DNA from: Dasyornis broadbenti
Taxonomy: Eukaryota; Chordata; Aves; Passeriformes; Dasyornithidae
Length of the DNA: 64,000 nt
Direction of reading: 5' to 3'
Assembly (NCBI GenBank): GCA_013397935.1
Contig: VZRN01000793.1
Coordinates: forward strand, 72,272-136,271
Below, one piece after another: positions 50,992-64,000 of this stretch. The first letter of the stretch is position 1. Each line of letters opens with the position of its first letter. The notes below the pieces were generated by a model, which was not told where the DNA came from, searched no databases, and saw only the letters and a program-made list of their open reading frames with translations. A program made the position numbers and the translations under genes.

Positions 50992-51094
50992 AAAAAAAAA
51001 AAAAAAAAAGGAAGAAAAAACCCCAAACAAATGAACAACAACAAAAAAAAACCCAAGCAAAAAAGCCAAACAAACCAACAAGAGCAAACCAAAT
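50992..51094. repeat. A/C-rich tract
   Basis: A18 is followed by GAAGAAAAAA, then CCCCAAAC and CAAA-type units. It resembles the tracts at 3.3, 25.9 and 32.2 kb. Confidence 0.92.
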
Positions 51095-54000
51095 ATGTCA
51101 ACTAATTTTCAAAACCAGTGGACTTCAGGGATTGTTTTTTTTAAATCAATAGTGCTGTAATACTTCTACAGGTAATCTTTAAGTGACTTCCAACACAAAG
51201 AGAACAACAACATTTGATCAATATTAATGAGCAGAGGAATTCAACGGTATGGTTTCCAGGCATTTTTATCCATGTTCATATAAAATAATGTCAGCAAGAT
51301 TAATTGTGCACTCAAAGTAATAGATCTGTTCACTTTGCTGCTCTTTTGAGTCCTTCTTTTTTCAGTTCCAGAGGTATTAGCCAACATAATAAGTATAGTC
51401 CAAAATACATCATTCTTTTATTCAATTGAAATCCCATGCTGTTTCTGAAAAAATATTGGAAGTTAACTTAAAGCGTAGCAGGTTTTAAATTTTAGATGTT
51501 CTTACTAAAACCGCTGAGATTTTATAGATGTATGAATCAAACAAATGCATCCTCAGCAGAGTTGCAAAGGGGCTCAAGGCAGAACCGTGTTATCTGTTTT
51601 CTCCTTTGACAAGTAGAGTCAACGAGAATTTCATAACAAAATCTTGTATCATGCAATAGTGCTGTGGAAACTGCATATTTGAGAGAAACCATCAGTTTGT
51701 GTACAGCAAGTAAAGCCAGGAAAGCAAGGAAACCTGTTCAGTGATAGCCATCTGCTTCTAGAAAACAGCACAAGCACTTCCTTTGCCGGATACAAGATCT
51801 GATGATGCTTTGGTGAGGAAGACATTCAAAAATTACAGGGGATGTCATTAAACAAGAAATCCATCTTCCTTACAGAGGGATTCCCCAAACTCAAAAGAGT
51901 GCTAAAATAGAAAGGTGATAAAAAAAAAAAAAAAAATCAAAGCCCACCTTTTCTTACTAAGTCAAGATTAAGTGACAAATATGAAAAGTGTAAGGAGAAA
52001 ATAAAGAAAAAATTGTATACTCCAATGGAGTGAAACATGTAAAATAACCACATTTTTTACAAGTAAAAATAAGGAAAATGAAATAAAAATGTCAACACTT
52101 CTGATGGTATCAATCCATTTTCTCTTTACGTAGAAATAATATGACTTTAATGAAAAATACTAAATTAGATATTGACCTTGATATACATCAAGATGAAGAT
52201 ACAAAACTAATTGCTCCATTTATTTTGTGGAGTATTACTGAAGTAGGATTAATAGATAATATTATTCTGATGATATAATAAGCTGCAAATCCCATCAAAA
52301 CAAATATTAGGAGCTATCATCAAAGTAATAAAAGGTATCAAATGATTTTGCCATTCATTTTAAAGAAAAGTACTCTCCAGCTGTGTGCCTTTGTGGCCCC
52401 AGCTTTTCTGAAGTTCCTCTAGGCTTTACATGAATTTCAATAGGGTTATTCCCCCTGATAAATTGAAATCTTCATCAGAGGTCTCTCAAGCACTTTTAAC
52501 ATCAGTAGCTGGAATTTTTCCTCTGTTAGGATCATACGTGATACTTTAGGTGCTTCCTCTGCCAACGCAAAGTCTTCAAAATAAGATGTGACAGAGGTTA
52601 CTTATCAGAAGCTTCTGAATTTTGAAATTAGTGTGTGCAAAATAAGCCAGGGTCACAAACTACTTATTTCAACTTTAAAAGAAGGCAAGAATCAGCCTCC
52701 TTCACCTGCAGGAGCTAGCAGAATGGCACAAGCTTCCCATGGTGAGGAAATTAAGGATTATCACACTGAATTAGGCTCAATGTCCAGGTAATCCAACACC
52801 CCACTGCCTCTGCTCAGCAGTTCCTGCAGCCTGAGGACAGAGCTGAACCATCCTGCCATGGAAATAAGCAAAAATCTGCACTAGATATTTTACAAATATT
52901 TGTGACTCATCTTAATTTCTGAGTCTTTATGTTTGACATAATTTTCTAACTGACATATATATTTTCTTCACACAGTTAAAGATTATACCACCATTATAGG
53001 CACAGTTGATAGAGCACCTTTTCTTCAGAAGTATATTGACCTTTTTCTCTCCTTATCACCCTTTTCAAAACTCAGAATGGGTTTGTGAAAGGTCTGCCCC
53101 TTCAAATGTGAGATTGCAGAATTCACACTTCAGCAGACACAAATCCAAAGTATAACATAAAACTATTCAAAAGAGACCATCTTCCAACAGAGACACAGAG
53201 ATGAGCATTCTAATTCAGCAGGAATATCCCTACAGGTACTGACAGGAAACAGCTTTATTGCAGAAAAAGGTCAAGGATATAACAAAAGCTTTTGAGGGTC
53301 TCTGATCTTCCTCACTTTTACTACTCCAGCTGTTAATTCAATATTATTGTGAAGACTTTACCCAGCACAGAGGCCGGTTTTGAGTGCCCCCAGCTGCACG
53401 CCTTGAGGTGCAGTTTTGGGGTATTTGAAGAGCACGCTCCCAGCAGAAGTGTTTTTGACCTCCTGAAGGCACTGCAATCATGAAAATATCTTCTAGACAA
53501 CATGCTCATTCTACCACTAAAGTATGAAGCACCAGAAGCAAGAAACTAATAGTTTGTAGTCCAGTATTTGCTTGTTCTTACCTTAAAACTCTCTTTTTTT
53601 TTTTTCTTTTTTATTTTTTTCTCACTTAAAAGTAATTTTTGTGTTAAAAATGTACATAAACATCTAAACATTTTAGGGCCCAACTCCAGTTATACTGGTG
53701 CATCATGACAAACTGATGATCATCAATTAATGATGATGATGATAAACTTGATGCATTTGGAACTAACTCATCCTTCAAATCTTCTGAAGTGTAATAAGAA
53801 ATCCTTGCTTGCCCAGCATACTCAAACATTTGAAAAACAAAGAGAAAAGGAAAAAAACCAAACCACCATAGCTCCTTCCTATGATTTCCTTTTTGAATAT
53901 GCTCCTGTTGCTACCTATTTTACTTTGTTAGGATACAAACTGTGCTTTGCATCAACAAATATGTATTGACCTACACCATGCTATTTGTTTGGTTATTTTA

Positions 54001-57000
54001 ACCTGAAAAGAATAGGCACTGCAGAACATCATTCACAGTTTATGTGGAATATCGATAACAATAACTGATTGCTTCATGCTATTTCAGTTCATGCACAAAA
54101 GCAAAAAAAGCAATTAGATGACACACACTGTCATCGCATGAACATTCTCAAAATACCAGCTTTGGGGAAAGAAAAAAAATTAAAATAAAATCTGTTCAGC
54201 CTGGTCGTAAGTGAATCAGTAGTGTATTAGATTCTATCTGCCTATATATTCATTATTAACTAATGGCAGAGATCCAGACTTAATTGCACTGTGATTAAAT
54301 ATTTATCTTGTTTTTAATGCAGCAAATGGAGCGTGCTGATTATAATGATCAAGGTGTCTCCCTCTGAATGCAACGAAAGATAAAGTTCACTCCCTGAGTG
54401 CAAAATGCTTTTGGGTCATTTCTGCACCTTTCTTTCCAATTCAGTTCTTCTATAGGGAATAAATTTAACCTGATTGTTCAGCCACCTCCCAGCCTTTTTT
54501 AAGATGAATAGCTAGAATATTTTCTGAAAAGATGGAATTTACACTTGATGGCTACAGAGCACCTTTAAGACTCTTAAGCTTCTCACCCAAGCCTTTGATA
54601 GCAAATTACATCCAAATTTGAGGCATGGTGAGTGCAGCAGGCACTGTAGGGATTTTACAGAGGGTGAGACATAAAAACAGTCTAAAAGCTGGGGAAAGTG
54701 TTCAATGCACTACAAGACATTTTCCCCAAGATCTCTTTCATTATTTCTCTTCACATTCCTCAGCTTCCAAGCCTAAGAACTTTCTTTGCCAATTTTCAAT
54801 GCTGTTTTTCACCTCTTTGTACCCTTTGCCACCTAAATACATGTTTCTGAATAATGCCCACAGTATTCTTCCCGCACCAGCTCTCTCATAAACCTCCTTA
54901 GCAAGTGTTAATGTGAGACCTGTTCTGCACCTCTGCGTCACCTTTCACAGGAGAGTTTTATCTTCCCAGGGAACACTTGCACTGTTTACAGAAAATACAT
55001 TTTCAAGGCATTTTCCTTCTCCTCCTCTAACTTTCCACTCAGGCAGCATCACGGTTATTTTTCTCCTAGATGATCCTTTTTCTGTCACTGACTTCTCCTG
55101 CTCTTTCTGACCCAAGTGTGGCATCCTGGTTGCTACACTCCTTTTGTGAATTACTTTGTATCGTGTTTAAAACCAGATTAACTTTCCTATTTACATTAGA
55201 AATATTTTCTGAAGTTATTTTTCAGTTGATTCTGGTTTACATCACACAGAAATAAAACCACCCTCTGCTAGCATAGAGAATAATTTTGTAAAAACTTTCC
55301 TGAAGGACTGCAGACTTGAATTTTTAATGTTAAAACATTCAGAGAAATATTAGATTAGATTTCAGTAGGGATGTCTGGAGGATTTAGTTCAAAACTGCAG
55401 TCTTGACTACACTAATGTCTACAGATTTTGCATTAAAATAAACTTTCCAAATCCATTTTCTACATGATTGGAACAAATCCTTGTCTGTGTTTACTGTATT
55501 GGTAATGGCTTAAGTAAAACAGATCCAGCAATAAGGAAACTATACGTGGTTTGGTACCTAACCCAGAACCTCAATTGCAATTGGTATTTCTGTGCAACAG
55601 TGTTATTTTTTATCACTGTAATTCTTGCCATCATACATGAAGATGCCAGTTTTCATTATTTCACTGCACTTTGATCTACTAATGATCAGGACTTCTCATC
55701 CTTTTTCACCATGTTCCACTATAACTGGAAAATGGAAAAAAACCTGCAAAGATTATGTGAACGTTAATTGTAACAGCAAATAGATTAAATCCAGTTATTC
55801 CTCTTGCTGAGGATTCCAGCGGGAACTAAAAAATGCCACAGCCTAAACTTAGGCTAGTCATATTTGTATGAGTCAGATCCTAATTACTAGTGTTGCATTA
55901 ATGACACAGAAACAGCAGAAGAGAACCTCAGAGGGTGGTTATCCTTAGGACATGAAATATTATTAAAAAGGGATGAAAGAGAATCACTAAATGTGAAATA
56001 TATATAGTACAAACAGGCATAAAGTTGTCCACAGCAGAAACCAAAGGAAATAGACAAGAGTTATACTCCAGTCATTTATTTCCCTGAAGATGTAGGACAC
56101 AGGAAATATATTCTTTCCTCTTTCACCTTTTTTCCCAAGTTTTCATCAAACCCTTCTACTTTGATGTAAAAAAATCCAACCCTAAATCCTTTTGAATTCC
56201 AGATTGTGTCAATATTCTCCAACTCTTCCTCCTTTCCTAGGTAGATCGTTCTTCTGTTTTTTCTCCTCATCTCCCGCTCCTGTTCCATATCACTCTTTTG
56301 TGAACTCAGAAACCCACACACTGATTGAGCATCCCAGTCTAAAATCACTACCCATGTTTGCAGTCACGAGGCTTCAGTTTGAAAGAGGCACAGCAGGATC
56401 ACCTGAGACCTGGTTCCTTTGCTCCAGCTACTTCCACAACACAAATACAAATTAATTGCTCTTGATTAAAGCGGCTCACATGAAGTCAGTTGAGCCTGGG
56501 TGGAAATACTGACTTACTTTGGTGGGTAATGGTAGTAAGCCCTGCACAGCAATACTGCAGATTAGTATGTTCTGATAAACAGTGATTTTTAACTTAAAAT
56601 TCCTGATTGTGTTAGTACACACAGTGTAATAGTTTGTAATAAGAAGTTCAAGTACGGTTCTCAGCACAGGCAAATTTTGCCTTCAAGGGCTAGGGCATGA
56701 GCTGCAGCCCATTTTCCCCAGGGAAATAATTTATTCTTTTAGGGAATGGCATGGCAGAGTTCCACTGGAGCTGTTGCCTTAGAGCCCCTAAAATTAAGAA
56801 CCAAGCAACATCAAGATAATAAAAAGTGGTGTCTGTTTATTGAGGGCTCCCCTGGTGTGCTTATGGCAGAATGCACACGTGACACAGGGCTTCGACCCTT
56901 TCATAAGTTTAGCAAATGAGCATCATCGACAAGAATCCCCAGTTAGAAGTACAGTTAATGAAGTAATAGTCCCTCTTGGTTTGGCCTCCTCCTTAAGCCT

Positions 57001-60000
57001 CCCCCTTGCTTTTAGCCCCACACTGTTTATGTCTAAATACCTGGGAAATTGAAATATCCTTGGTTGACTGAAGAAGTAAGATTCAGACAGGATTCCAGGA
57101 ATGTGTTTATCAAACAGGGTATAAAAAGTTCTGGAAGAAACTGTAGAATTATACAGTAATAGTCTACAGAGCTATGAATATATGAAAAGCATACAAAAAG
57201 CAAAAATCTTTCGGCATCAGAGCCACAACGTCTTTCCTGGTGTCCAACCTCAGCTGTGTCATGGGTAGCTCGTCAGAGATATCCAACTGCATGACTTTAA
57301 CAGTTATGGGCAAAAAACTTTGTGGAGTTTTTTAGGGTGTTATATCATGTTGCCTGTATTCTGCCAGAAAAACCTGAGATGGAAACAAGACTTGGTACTA
57401 ATACATTGCTTTATACCTTCTGTCCTGCCTCTGCTCATGTGAGATTAGAGCAGAACATACACCTGGCAGGATCTTTGATTTGTATTTTGTTTTAAAAAAA
57501 TGCCCAGCATTACTGTTTCGCAAGGAAAAAAAAAAAAAAAAAATATCCTAGTAGAAACATTTTTGCACTTAGGAGGCTGGATTTAAAAAAGAAAATTGAG
57601 ACATTTTGGGCCAACACAGAAAGATATTGAAACAGTCTCACTCTTTCCCTTAGTGTATATTAATAAATAAACTGTTCTGCAGTTTGAACAGGACAAAATA
57701 CTGTCGAAAAGTCAAAACTAATGAAATTCATGAATAACTGTAACACTGACTTGTAATATTACTGTAGAGTGTTAATTCATGCTTTGCAAGTCAATGTTAA
57801 AATACAGCGCTGCAAGCAAATTGAATATATAAATCTCTATCCAGACCTTTTTGTTCTTGGGCTGTGGCTTCTTCATTGTAGCTATTTTAGCCATTCCAAT
57901 AAAACTTCAGGAATTCCAAGGCATTTCTCAGCTTACTTGACACAAATAACTTTTGAAGTATATAAAAGTAGATTTCATGTTAACATTTTTTTAGTAATAG
58001 AGAATTGGGCATTCATGGGAGCATGTTACAATTAAAATTACAACTGTGTTCATAATTGGAACATATTAGAATTTCATAATTTTTTATCATAAAATCATAA
58101 TTTTTATTATTTTTATCCCAACAGTTGTCATACAGCCACAACTCCCACGGCAGCCAGTGGAAGTTGCGTCCTGAATAAGTAAAGAATGAGTAAGTCTGAA
58201 CTGGACTGTGAAATCTTTGGCCTTTTACTTATCTTCAGTCACTCTGATAATTTTCATTTAGCGTTTTATTACTTTACAGTACTGTGGATCTTATGTAAAT
58301 GTGTTTGCCATAATTTTGCTTTGAAGTCACATGCCATTTATTTGTAAGGAGAACTACTGAGGACAACAATTTTATATACGTGAAAAAAAAAAAAGAAAAA
58401 AAGAGAGAAAGAAAAGCAAAAATAGTTGTTTCCAAAACAATTTTTTTTAACTGTTGCAAATGTATCAATATAATTACACAATAGATAGGCAGCTGAATGC
58501 CACAAATCATTTTTTCTTTAAACCTAATAATGGACAAACATGCTCTGAGGTAAAGCCCTGTTTATCTAAAAGAATTCCAATGGAAAAAAGAAGTGCATTT
58601 TAATTGCAGTAGTAAAACTTTATAAAGAATATACAATAAAACAAGACTCTATCCCATTTCTAACACAAAAGAAAACAAGAAGGTCTTAGCTCCTGCAAAC
58701 AGTCATTAACACATGGAAAGTAAATAAATGGGATAAATGAGTAAAAATTATGTGAATGAAGAGGTACATATTTGTTATTGAAGAAATCATCTAAGGAGTT
58801 GCTATATACGTGCAGAAATCCCCACGATGTTGTCTGAGTGAACTCATTCAAGCCTTTGCTTGATATTTCCATGCTCCTAAAGCAATTTATATTCTCTTTA
58901 TAATAAGACACACATCTGAATTTCACCTGTGATTTTGTTTCAGTGATACAATTTAAACAGGGTTGTTTAGTCTTTCTCAATGTTAATGACAAGCAATATG
59001 TCACTGTTTATTAAAATAATAAGGCCAAATCTTCCTTCAACATTTTTTCTCTCTGCTCAAGCTTCAACAGACTTAAAGATCTCAAAATACAAGATACAAC
59101 TCCTCTGGAAGTCCAACTACCAGATCCCTTACGGCAAAAAGTTTTGATGGAAGTCAGAGCCACAACAGTTTGGGATAGCGGGGATATATTTTTTTCTAAC
59201 TTAGAAGGTTTTGGGAGACGATTAGAAGAAGGGAGAAGAGCAGTAAACACAGTACAGTGTGAGAGCACTGGATGCTCTCATTTGGATGAGAACTGGGCAC
59301 GAGGCCTCGATGAAACAGAGAATCATAACCCCGGCCAGACGGAAGAAACCAGCCCACCTCAGCTCTTGGTCCTCAAGTGCACTTAATTCCCTTTGCAGGT
59401 AATTCCATTATCTGCCAGCTTTAGCATTCCTGGCCTTTGATACGCTAGAAATCCACACCAGTGTAATGGTATTGTGCATAGCCATGGCCATGATGGACAA
59501 AAGACAACGACAGGAAGGAAAAAATCCCTTGTCTGATGTTTGTCCATCTCACCCTCCAGCTGGCTCAATAAAACGTGGGGCAGACCTTTCCTTCTCACAG
59601 CCTTCCTGCAAGCCATGAACCTACACCAGAAAATGATCCTAAATGTCACATCTTTCCCTGATTATACAATCAGCCTCAAAGAAGGCTGAATTTAACAGAA
59701 GAACCAAGTTCTCTCAGTTCAGCCATGCTCCCTCTAGTTTGCCACCTGCCAGAGTGATTTTCTTGGCACTTCCTCCATGCTTTCTTTAGCAGCCATCCAA
59801 CCTGCTTAAGCTTAGGTTCTTTAGCACTCTGATGTAACAAAATAAGAATTACTGAAAAGGCGTGGTTGTAAGAATTAACAATTTTTTACTTCCAAAAATC
59901 AGAGTAGATTTTGTTCATTTTCTTATTTCTTACTAAACAAGAGCTATTGGTGAAAAATAAATTTATTTCATGACAAGAGATATGAAATTATAGAAAAAGA

Positions 60001-62323
60001 TCCCAGGTACAACAAACATACAAGTTATAAGATTGAACATATCATAAAAGGTTTTCCTTGGGTGTTTCATACACTTTAAAAATGTAGAGATTATGCAATA
60101 TAGGCATTCCCAAGAGAGTTATTAGAAAGGATATTTCCCATTCATCCTGCTGTTTAGCATCATAGCGTAAGGAGTAATAATAATAATAACAACTTAAGAG
60201 TAGCAATGTTTTACTGGTTTTAATATTAAAATATTAGGGTTTGCTTCTTTTCCTTCTCTTGCTTGTTGCATCCAGCAACTGGACAGCTTTCAATACTTAA
60301 ACCTCTCAATTTCTTTCTAACCAGATTAATTTTTCTATTGTTTCATTATGTGTTGATTTCATTACATTACCAGTTTAAGTCTTTCCTGGTACCTTTTTCA
60401 AACATGACACTGGAGAAATACAGTCATGTCAAGGGTACTTTCAGGATTCACACTGGTTAACTTCACTGAGAATCTACAAATGTTATGTTGGAATAGTCCG
60501 GAAGAGTGTACAGCTTTCACCTGAAAATCATTAGATTTCAGGAAGCCTCATCACAGCCACTCTTTTTTATTTTATATATCTAGGATTATTTGCACCCCAA
60601 TTGTTAGCAACTTGCATCAGTACATTCACAAGTTGATCTAGATTTTAGTAGGCTCAAAAACTTTGAAGCACAGAACAGTCAATATGTTAAATGTATCTTG
60701 TGGAAAGATATGCCATAAAAAATAAAATTAAGAGAAAAATTATCAAAATAAGAAATCAACAGCTTTAGAGAAGGTGAGGTCCTGGAGACTTCAGGAGACA
60801 AGTAATAAATGTGTGTATACTCTTATGTGTATAGCCACCAAATTCAAGATCCACTTGTGGTCCTTCTTATGGAAACCAGAAGGAGGGATTTAATTAAATT
60901 CAGAGTTTATTCCTAAATGACATTAACCAAATACACTCCTATGCATGCATGCTACATCTACATGCAGAGAATAACTGCTGTCTTTGTTTTAAATATCTGA
61001 CTTACCGGGAAGACTCATCTAGTGGTTTGTGTTTCTTTTCTTTGACTGCAAGGACGGAGCTCAGTTGGACTCTTTCCCCTTGAAGGGGAAATCAGGATGG
61101 GATGATATCTACCCATTCTATTGCTGAGCTGCTGCCCAAACATACGGCTACAGAACAGAACAGTTTTGGCACAATTTAGTGTCAACTGCACAACTGCCAG
61201 TTGGTGTGTGTGCCACAGCAGGCACTCACAACGTATATTCCACCACCCAGACCTTACAATAATGAATACTATTTAGGTTAAAATGTCTGCATGGAAAGGT
61301 CTGGATTGTTATCCATGAAAAACATACTTAGCATCTTTAAATTCACACTTATTTTATTGTCTTTAACTTTGCTATCTTGTACCATCTTGCACAGGATGTC
61401 ATTCCACAAATGGGTCATTATTCGATTTGTTTTTTATCTTACTGAATTGATGTGCAACACAAAGCCTTGGCAATTAAAAACGACCTAAGTTTGCCCTGTA
61501 AAGGAGTGAAAATCCTTCCTCAGTATTTTTATGTTTTCACAGTCAACCCAGTGCTTTAAAGATGGTCCTAAGACTGTTTAATCCCAAAGAATGCATAAAG
61601 TAAGCTATGTTTTGATTGGAGTCCTTTTCATCAGGCTTGTTAACCTGCTTCTAAATCTTCAACCAACCACTAATCCTGTTTGGTTTGCTTTCATTAGGAT
61701 TTAATTCTTTTTATTTCTCTTTCCATATATCTAATGACTGGACTGGAATCTTTAGTGCAATTGAATCCCAATATCTCACCAGAGATTACTTGATTTCTTC
61801 TTCACTCTAACTTTCAATGCACATTCCCACCAAATTCCCCTTCCTACTGGGAGCGCACAGGCACTGCATGGCAAGATGGATCAAGGAGCTGAACCAAGCG
61901 AGCACTGACTCCATCAGAGAAATTGCATTATGGATGAGGCACTTCCAGCTGGAACAGCCACCTGACGTAGCTCCATGCAGAGCTGTGCAGAGCTAGCACA
62001 AGCACAAAGGAGAGAGCGGGAAAGCACGGCTGTGCGGGAAGACGGAATCAGAAATGAACAGCCTGTGTGAAGGAACCAACTCTTGCAACAGCAGCCAACC
62101 CCACGCAGATCATCCATCCCACTGCTGCCTTTCTCTTCGCATGCCTGTCTTCAGACCCACTGTCTCTGTGCCTATTCTCAACTCATTAATCCCATTTTAA
62201 TTCTTTGCCTGCCAGCTTCCTTTCAAAGGAATTTCTCATCTCTGTTTCCAGCACCTCTCAGACAAAAATCCATTCCAGCAAGAGAGGATTTTGTCACCTC
62301 TTCTCTATCGTGTTTCACCTTTT

Positions 62324-62458
62324 CACAGAATCCCAGAATTACTGAGGTTGGAAAAGACCTCCAAGAGCATTGAGTCCAACCTGTGACCAAACCCCACCTT
62401 GTCAAACAGAGGAGGACACCGAGTGCCACATCCAGTTGTTCCTTGGACATTTCCAAAA
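62324..62458 (-). mobile_element. CR1 LINE, 3'-terminal fragment
   Basis: It begins cacagaatcccagaattact and gaggttggaaaagacctcca, then gagcattgagtccaacc and gagtgccacatccag, in register with the 48.5-kb CR1. Same orientation as EDIL3. Confidence 0.9.
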
Positions 62459-62856
62459 CACTGTGTCCCCCACACCAAAAATATGCTCTTTTGTCACAAT
62501 TCTGTGCTTCACCTCTATTTCTTGGCAGTGCAGAAGACTGAAGGAGCAGCGGGGTCCACTGAGACGCCTGCAGCAACAAGAGCAGTAGCTCATTCTTCTT
62601 GCTCATTCCTGCTCCATCTTCAGAGGATGAAGAAATAAATATCAAATAATAATCTTTGGCTTTTTTATTCACTTCTCTTAACTGGCTAGAGCTAGAGCTA
62701 GTCATGCTCTTTTTATGTGTCCTAGCAGGGACTAGACACCTGCAAAGCCTCTTTTTGGGGAACACTGCTTTCCAGATAGAAAAGCTGCACCTGTGTGTAA
62801 CTGCCCTGTTGATACAGACACAGTACCAATGGACTGTATGTATACCTGGTTTAATA

Positions 62857-62974
62857 AAATCACAGAATCTGGGTTGGGAGAGATTTAAATACCATCCAGT
62901 TCCACCCCCTGCCATGGGCAGGGACACCTTCCACTATCCCAGGTTTCTCAGACCCCCATCCAACCTAGCCTTGA
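62857..62974 (-). mobile_element. CR1 LINE, 3'-terminal fragment
   Basis: It begins aaatcacagaatctgggttg, followed by ccatgggcagggacaccttc, cactatcccaggtttctc and catccaacctagccttga. Same subfamily as the 35.3- and 38.7-kb copies. Lies 0.4 kb from a CR1 tip of a different subfamily in the same orientation. Confidence 0.9.
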
Positions 62975-64000
62975 TCTGAGCTGAGTTCAGTCTGACACAG
63001 ATGCACGGCGTGAAAAGCTTCATCTCGGAAAATTTCTGTCTCAAAATCCACGTAAGAAAGTGGAAAGCAACCAGAACAAAAAGTTCGTGTCATAGAGCAG
63101 TTTATGGGACAGCATATGATCTTCCACTTGTATTTGTACACTGGGATGAATGTTGTATAGCCACCACAAATATCACAAACCATGCAGATTATGGAAAAAT
63201 GCCCATGTATGAGTTTCTCAGGCAGCTGCCAGCACTGCAGGCTAATCTCAACCTCCTAGCTCATTTTTTTGTCAATCTTGAAGTGCGCAGTTTTGCCAAA
63301 CTGTTTTATTTTTATGATATATGGACAGACAGTCACTAAGGGATAGGCTAAAAATACTAATTAATTTTCATTCCTGACCTAAGCAAGATTCCCAGCTTTT
63401 AAATGTGACAGGCTACTCTAATAGCCTTCAGTGCCACCTGGCATCTAGAACTATTTTTACTGCATAAGCCTCATTTCCATCAGAATGGGGTTCAGTATGA
63501 CCTTTATATAATTTTCTGGTTTAGTCTATATTTTGCTTGGAAGAGATGGAAAAGTAATTAGCAAGCTAGCTCCAGGCACTGGAAAAAATAAAATAAGCAG
63601 TTCGAGAAGAAAAAGAAAAGGAATTGCTACAAATGCGTAAACCAAGTTCAGCAGGACAGTAAATCTGTGGTACAGACCCTGGGGAATGGCAAATCCTTTC
63701 CCTTAGAATAATTCTGAAAGATGATTTTCCTCTTTGAAATGTGTGGAATAGAACAGCTATGCACACCACAGCAAAATCACTGTGGCCCAAAAGACAGCCT
63801 GGGAGCTGTCACAAAACCACATGTTCAGATCCTGCTGTGCAGTGGGCAGGAAACTGAAGTCCTTGAGACTTGACCGGATGCGTCCTTGATGCTTTGAGGG
63901 TGACACAGAAAGCACATTAAACATCTCATGCTTTTCTTCTGAAAGTTTCATTTCAGTAACTTAAAAAAAAGAGGAAAAATGTAGTTTGCTTTCTCTTTTC

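Larger units (their letters stand above)
47484..64000 (-). other. EDIL3: EDIL3 intron upstream of the EGF2 exon (partial)
   Basis: The 3' end of this intron is the pyrimidine-rich acceptor ending CTCTCAG at 47484. Its 5' end is beyond the window. I looked on the minus strand for the EGF1 exon and for the short acidic linker exon known from mammalian EDIL3 and found neither. A tiny exon could be missed by eye. Contents are a 0.7-kb CR1 at 48.5-49.2 kb, (TTTA)n at 50.7 kb, an A/C-rich tract at 51.0 kb, and two CR1 tips at 62.3-63.0 kb. The rest is AT-rich unique DNA, with a possible conserved stretch near 54.2-54.4 kb. Confidence 0.85.

Noticed and set aside
52465..52500. Minus-strand T-S-D-E-D-F reading considered as the short acidic linker exon of EDIL3
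   Set aside because: No suitable donor GT follows in phase and the flanks do not match, so there is no support for an exon.
63001..63339. 112-codon plus-strand open frame
   Set aside because: No domain or conserved pattern is recognisable, and it lies antisense within an EDIL3 intron.

Overview
The window is vertebrate nuclear DNA from a bird, probably a songbird or another neoavian. It is AT-rich and intron-dominated, with three short well-formed exons in 64 kb. Its only recognisable interspersed repeats are CR1-type LINE 3' ends, with the familiar cacagaatc / aaccattctgtgattctg terminus. No SINEs were seen, and no prokaryotic operons, CRISPR arrays, tRNAs or rRNAs were found.

The whole window appears to lie inside one gene on the minus strand: EDIL3 (DEL-1, EGF-like repeats and discoidin I-like domains 3). 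This is a secreted matrix protein that binds integrins and anionic phospholipid. In transcription order, high to low coordinate, the exons are: an exon for the RGD-bearing EGF repeat 2 (47355-47483), an exon for calcium-binding EGF repeat 3 (29372-29485), and the exon for the first 60 codons of discoidin/F5-8C domain 1 (5035-5216). All six splice sites are canonical GT-AG, and the reading phases join without a break. The signal peptide and EGF1 exons must lie to the right of the window. The rest of discoidin 1, discoidin 2 and the 3' UTR must lie to the left. The two complete introns are 17,869 bp and 24,155 bp.

Region by region: 1-5034 is part of the intron after the discoidin exon, with one CR1 tip and A-rich tracts. 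5217-29371 is the large intron between EGF3 and discoidin 1. It carries a CR1 tip at 14.5 kb, an old LINE reverse-transcriptase remnant at 17.1-17.9 kb, a small CpG cluster at 21.3 kb, and a GA/GGAA satellite broken by a 690-base assembly gap at 26.4-27.4 kb. 29486-47354 is the EGF2-EGF3 intron, with four CR1 copies, a perfect 19-bp hairpin at 40.8 kb and several simple repeats. 47484-64000 is part of the intron upstream of EGF2, with a 0.7-kb CR1 at 48.5 kb and two CR1 tips at 62.3-63.0 kb.

I found no novel multi-gene system. The open frames outside the three exons look like chance frames in introns or frames inside CR1 and simple repeats. The items most worth a second look are the perfect hairpin at 40793-40835, the 20-nt homopolymer serving as the polypyrimidine tract of the discoidin exon, the gapped GGAA/GCGC satellite, and the LINE remnant whose family I could not settle.
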